Positions 6,255 through 7,901 of a DNA stretch of 7,901 bases are shown one piece after another. A program made the position numbers and the translations under genes. A model generated the notes under the pieces. The model was not told where the DNA came from and did not search any database. It worked only from the letters and a program-made list of their open reading frames with translations. Within the stretch, counting starts at the first letter, position 1. Every line of letters starts with the position of its first letter. The stretch is taken from NCBI GenBank assembly GCA_041911695.1, contig JAYROM010000165.1, forward strand, positions 1 to 7,901. The letters run 5' to 3'. The DNA is from Pseudaeromonas sp041911695 (lineage in GTDB: Bacteria > Pseudomonadota > Gammaproteobacteria > Enterobacterales > Aeromonadaceae).

Positions 6255-6997
6255 GCCAAGGTTCCCAGTTCAAGGCGATGGAGAGCTATTTCCACGCCTT
6301 GCTGAACGAATCACCGGCGGAGGCCAAGCCGTCCGCCCAACCGGCTCCGCAAGCGGCGCCTATCGATGTGCCGCCAGTGGCCTATGCCGAGCCTGCACCA
6401 GCGTCGCCTGCGCGTCTGGAGGCGTTGCTGTCTCAGGTTGAGCAGGCTGCTACGCCCCGTGTTGAGGTGCGTGTGGAGGCCCCGCCTGTGGCGGTGGTGG
6501 CTCCTAAGCCGGTACGCGTCGCCGCACCACCGCCGGTTGTCCCGGTATGGAAGAACATTGAGCCAGGTAAAGAGTTCCAAGCGCTGTTTTTTGTCGTCTC
6601 CGGGGTGACGTTTGCCGTACCGCTGACCGAATTGGGGGGCATCCATCAGATGGGCCGCCTGAATACCTTGATCGGTAAGCCGGACTGGTTTGCCGGCGTG
6701 ATGACGCAGCGCGAGAGTCAACTGAATGTGGTGGATACCACTCGTTGGGTGATGCCCGGTAAAGAGGCGGATGCGCCCTATGACTATCTGGTCATGCTGG
6801 GCAGCAGTGCCTGGGGACTGGCCTGTCATCAGCTGATTGGTACTGAACTGTTATTGCAGGATCGAATCCAGTGGCGCAGCAGTGCCGGTAAGCGCCCTTG
6901 GTTGGCCGGAATGGTCAAAGATCGGATGTGCGCGTTGCTGCATGTGCGTGAATTGCTGCAGATGTTAGATAAAGGCGTGAATATTGATGGCCTCTAG
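6251..6997 (+). CDS. parP: ParP, CheW-like array adaptor partnering ParC
   Basis: A 248-residue protein with two parts. The N-terminal ~100 residues are Ala/Pro/Val-rich and probably disordered, apart from two short helical motifs: MESYFHALLNE (10-20) and ARLEALLSQVEQ (54-65). The C-terminal ~140 residues (about 106-240) are a diverged CheW-like fold (ALFFVVSGVTFAVPLTELGG, then LNVVDTTRWVMPG and MCALLHVRELLQML). In Vibrio cholerae and V. parahaemolyticus, ParP uses this CheW-like (AIF) domain to bind CheA and receptors, and its N-terminal part to bind ParC, thereby tethering arrays to the pole. The ATGA overlap with parC implies coupled translation and matched amounts. It differs from the true CheW downstream by its extra N-terminal part and weak conservation of the canonical CheW core. 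Confidence 0.88.
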   Translation: MSQGSQFKAMESYFHALLNESPAEAKPSAQPAPQAAPIDVPPVAYAEPAPASPARLEALLSQVEQAATPRVEVRVEAPPVAVVAPKPVRVAAPPPVVPVWKNIEPGKEFQALFFVVSGVTFAVPLTELGGIHQMGRLNTLIGKPDWFAGVMTQRESQLNVVDTTRWVMPGKEADAPYDYLVMLGSSAWGLACHQLIGTELLLQDRIQWRSSAGKRPWLAGMVKDRMCALLHVRELLQMLDKGVNIDGL

Positions 6998-7068
6998 GGT
7001 GTGAAGTCGTCAATTTGTTGCTAATTTTGTTTCATGATGCCTCGTGAAAGTGATTAAGGAATCAGAAG
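6998..7068 (+). other. 71-base intergenic gap before cheW
   Basis: This is the longest non-coding stretch between genes here and is clearly more AT-rich than its surroundings. It holds a small hairpin and the cheW ribosome binding site (AAGGA, 7056-7060, 8 bases before ATG). I see no convincing sigma-70, sigma-28 or sigma-54 promoter and no terminator with a T-run after a GC-rich stem. Confidence 0.6.
7030..7049 (+). other. Small hairpin upstream of cheW
   Basis: TTTCATGA-TGCC-TCGTGAAA forms an 8-pair stem (one G-T wobble) around a 4-base loop. It ends 6 bases before the AAGGA site of cheW. The stem is AT-rich and no T-run follows on either strand, so it does not look like a terminator. It could be an mRNA processing or stability element between parP and cheW, or chance. 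Confidence 0.4.
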
Positions 7069-7557
7069 ATGAGTCAGAAGCGTAATGTGGCACAGAATGT
7101 CGCAGAAGATGAAGTGCTCCAGTGGGTCACCTTCCAGCTTGGTCGGGAGACATACGGCATCAATGTTATGCAGGTACAGGAAGTCTTGCGCTATACCGAA
7201 ATAGCGCCGGTACCGGGTGCCCCGGATTATGTGCTGGGGATCATCAACCTGCGCGGTAACGTGGTGACGGTTATTGATACCCGCCTGCGGTTCGGTCTGG
7301 AACCGGCTGAGGTCAGCGATAACTCGCGTATCGTGATCATCGAGGCGGAAAAGCAGGTGGTCGGGATCCTGGTCGATAGCGTGGCAGAAGTGGTTTATCT
7401 GCGCAGCTCCGAAATCGACGTGGCACCAAGTGTGGGTACCGAAGAAAGCGCCAAGTTCATTCAGGGCGTCTCCAATCGCGACGGTGAGCTGTTGATCCTG
7501 GTGGATCTGAACAAGCTGCTGACCGACGAAGAGTGGGATGAACTGGGGCAGCTGTAA
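7069..7557 (+). CDS. cheW: Chemotaxis coupling protein CheW
   Basis: CheW links chemoreceptors to CheA (through the CheA P5 domain) in the signalling array. At 162 residues it is a single CheW/SH3-like domain of usual length. Conserved stretches include WVTFQLGRETYGINVMQVQEV (about residues 16-36), PGAPDYVLGIINLRGNVVTVIDTR (about 47-70), VVGILVDSVAEVVYL, and KFIQGVSNRDGELLILVDLNKLL near the end. The Arg of NLRGNV and the VIDTR segment are among the residues known to matter for receptor and CheA contact. It is near-identical in character to the CheW of Vibrio and Pseudomonas polar systems. The start is set by AAGGA 8 bases upstream. It is separated from parP by 71 bases but only 2 bases from the next gene. 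Confidence 0.96.
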   Translation: MSQKRNVAQNVAEDEVLQWVTFQLGRETYGINVMQVQEVLRYTEIAPVPGAPDYVLGIINLRGNVVTVIDTRLRFGLEPAEVSDNSRIVIIEAEKQVVGILVDSVAEVVYLRSSEIDVAPSVGTEESAKFIQGVSNRDGELLILVDLNKLLTDEEWDELGQL

Positions 7558-7559
7558 CC

Positions 7560-7901
7560 ATGAATCTGGATCTTCTGGCGCTGGTGGTAGCTGGGGTAGC
7601 CCTGGTGGCTGCATTGGCTGCACTGGCGACCAGTTATGTGCTGATAATGCGTGCACGACGCAAACAGCAGGCAATGGAGTTGCTGGTCAAAGAGTTGCTT
7701 AAGGCGCGTGACAGCGCGCGCAAGCAACTCAATGAGCTGCACAATGCCGCATTGGGGTCTGGTCAGCGTCTTTCCGAACTGGAGAAGGGGATTCTCTCCC
7801 TGGCGGAACGTCAACAAGAGTTGGTGCTCCAGGATCCGGACAGTCGGTTATACAGCCGGGCCGCCAGAATGGTGGAGCTCGGGGCGGGCGTGGAGGAGGT
7901 G
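7560..7901 (+). CDS. DUF2802 membrane-anchored coiled-coil protein (cut by window end)
   Basis: The frame from ATG 7560 is open through the last base (114 codons) and continues outside the window. It begins with one hydrophobic segment (about residues 3-30), followed by a basic stretch RARRKQQ, so an N-in or signal-anchor topology with a cytoplasmic tail is likely. A heptad-like coiled coil follows (about 39-88). Then comes the family signature LGSGQRLSELEKGILSLAER, QQELVLQDPDSRLYSRAA and MVELGAGVEEV, which matches DUF2802 proteins found right after cheW in Pseudomonas (PA1465) and Vibrio (VC2058). Its role is not known; constant linkage to parC-parP-cheW suggests a part in array placement or polar anchoring. 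It starts 2 bases after cheW. Confidence 0.8.
   Translation, partial: MNLDLLALVVAGVALVAALAALATSYVLIMRARRKQQAMELLVKELLKARDSARKQLNELHNAALGSGQRLSELEKGILSLAERQQELVLQDPDSRLYSRAARMVELGAGVEEV

Noticed and set aside
7010..7025. Possible sigma-54 promoter (TTGCT near 7016-7020) ahead of cheW
   Set aside because: The -24 half shows CG where GG is required and matches TGGCAC poorly. No sigma-28 element of the TCAAG/GCCGATAA type was found either.
7054..7674. 206-codon minus-strand frame across cheW and the DUF2802 start
   Set aside because: It overlaps two genes with clear homology, and its own translation shows no known domain.

Overview
The window is a chemotaxis/flagellar-motor operon of a polar-flagellated gammaproteobacterium. 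All genes are on the + strand, closely packed and moderately GC-rich. The order is cheZ (broken), cheA, cheB, motC, motD, parC, parP, cheW and a DUF2802 gene (cut by the window end). This order, with MotCD stator genes and a ParA-like ATPase plus a second CheW-like adaptor, is the layout known from Pseudomonas. Vibrio has a similar cluster but, as I recall, without motCD. The CheB and CheW sequences look close to the Vibrio/Aeromonas type, so an Aeromonadales-like or related marine/freshwater gammaproteobacterium is my guess at low confidence.

Layout. Bases 1-120 are the right end of an IS3-family insertion sequence: the C-terminus of its transposase, then the terminal inverted repeat ending in ..GATTCA. 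It abuts a cheZ 3' half (121-441) that has lost its N-terminal half, so cheZ is disrupted. cheA (453-2528) and cheB (2548-3711) encode the histidine kinase and the receptor methylesterase. motC (3714-4451) and motD (4454-5470) encode an inner-membrane stator pair. parC (5475-6254, TTG start) and parP (6251-6997, overlapping by 4 bases) encode the polar-localisation pair for the chemosensory array. After a 71-base AT-rich gap with a small hairpin come cheW (7069-7557) and a membrane-anchored DUF2802 protein (from 7560). No gap between genes exceeds 71 bases.

How they work together. Receptors (not in this window) would signal through CheW to CheA, which phosphorylates CheY (not in this window) and CheB. 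CheZ should remove the phosphate from CheY, but here it is broken. ParC and ParP would hold the arrays at the cell pole. MotCD would supply torque to the flagellum.

Main points for a second look. (1) The IS insertion removes the CheY-P phosphatase at the head of the cluster. (2) The linker of CheA lacks a recognisable P2 domain and instead carries three copies of a DEFEALLDQLHG-type helix motif. The motif resembles both the CheY-binding C-terminus of CheZ, visible in this same window, and the CheY-binding N-terminus of FliM. This suggests repeated CheY-docking (or array-partner docking) peptides in place of P2.
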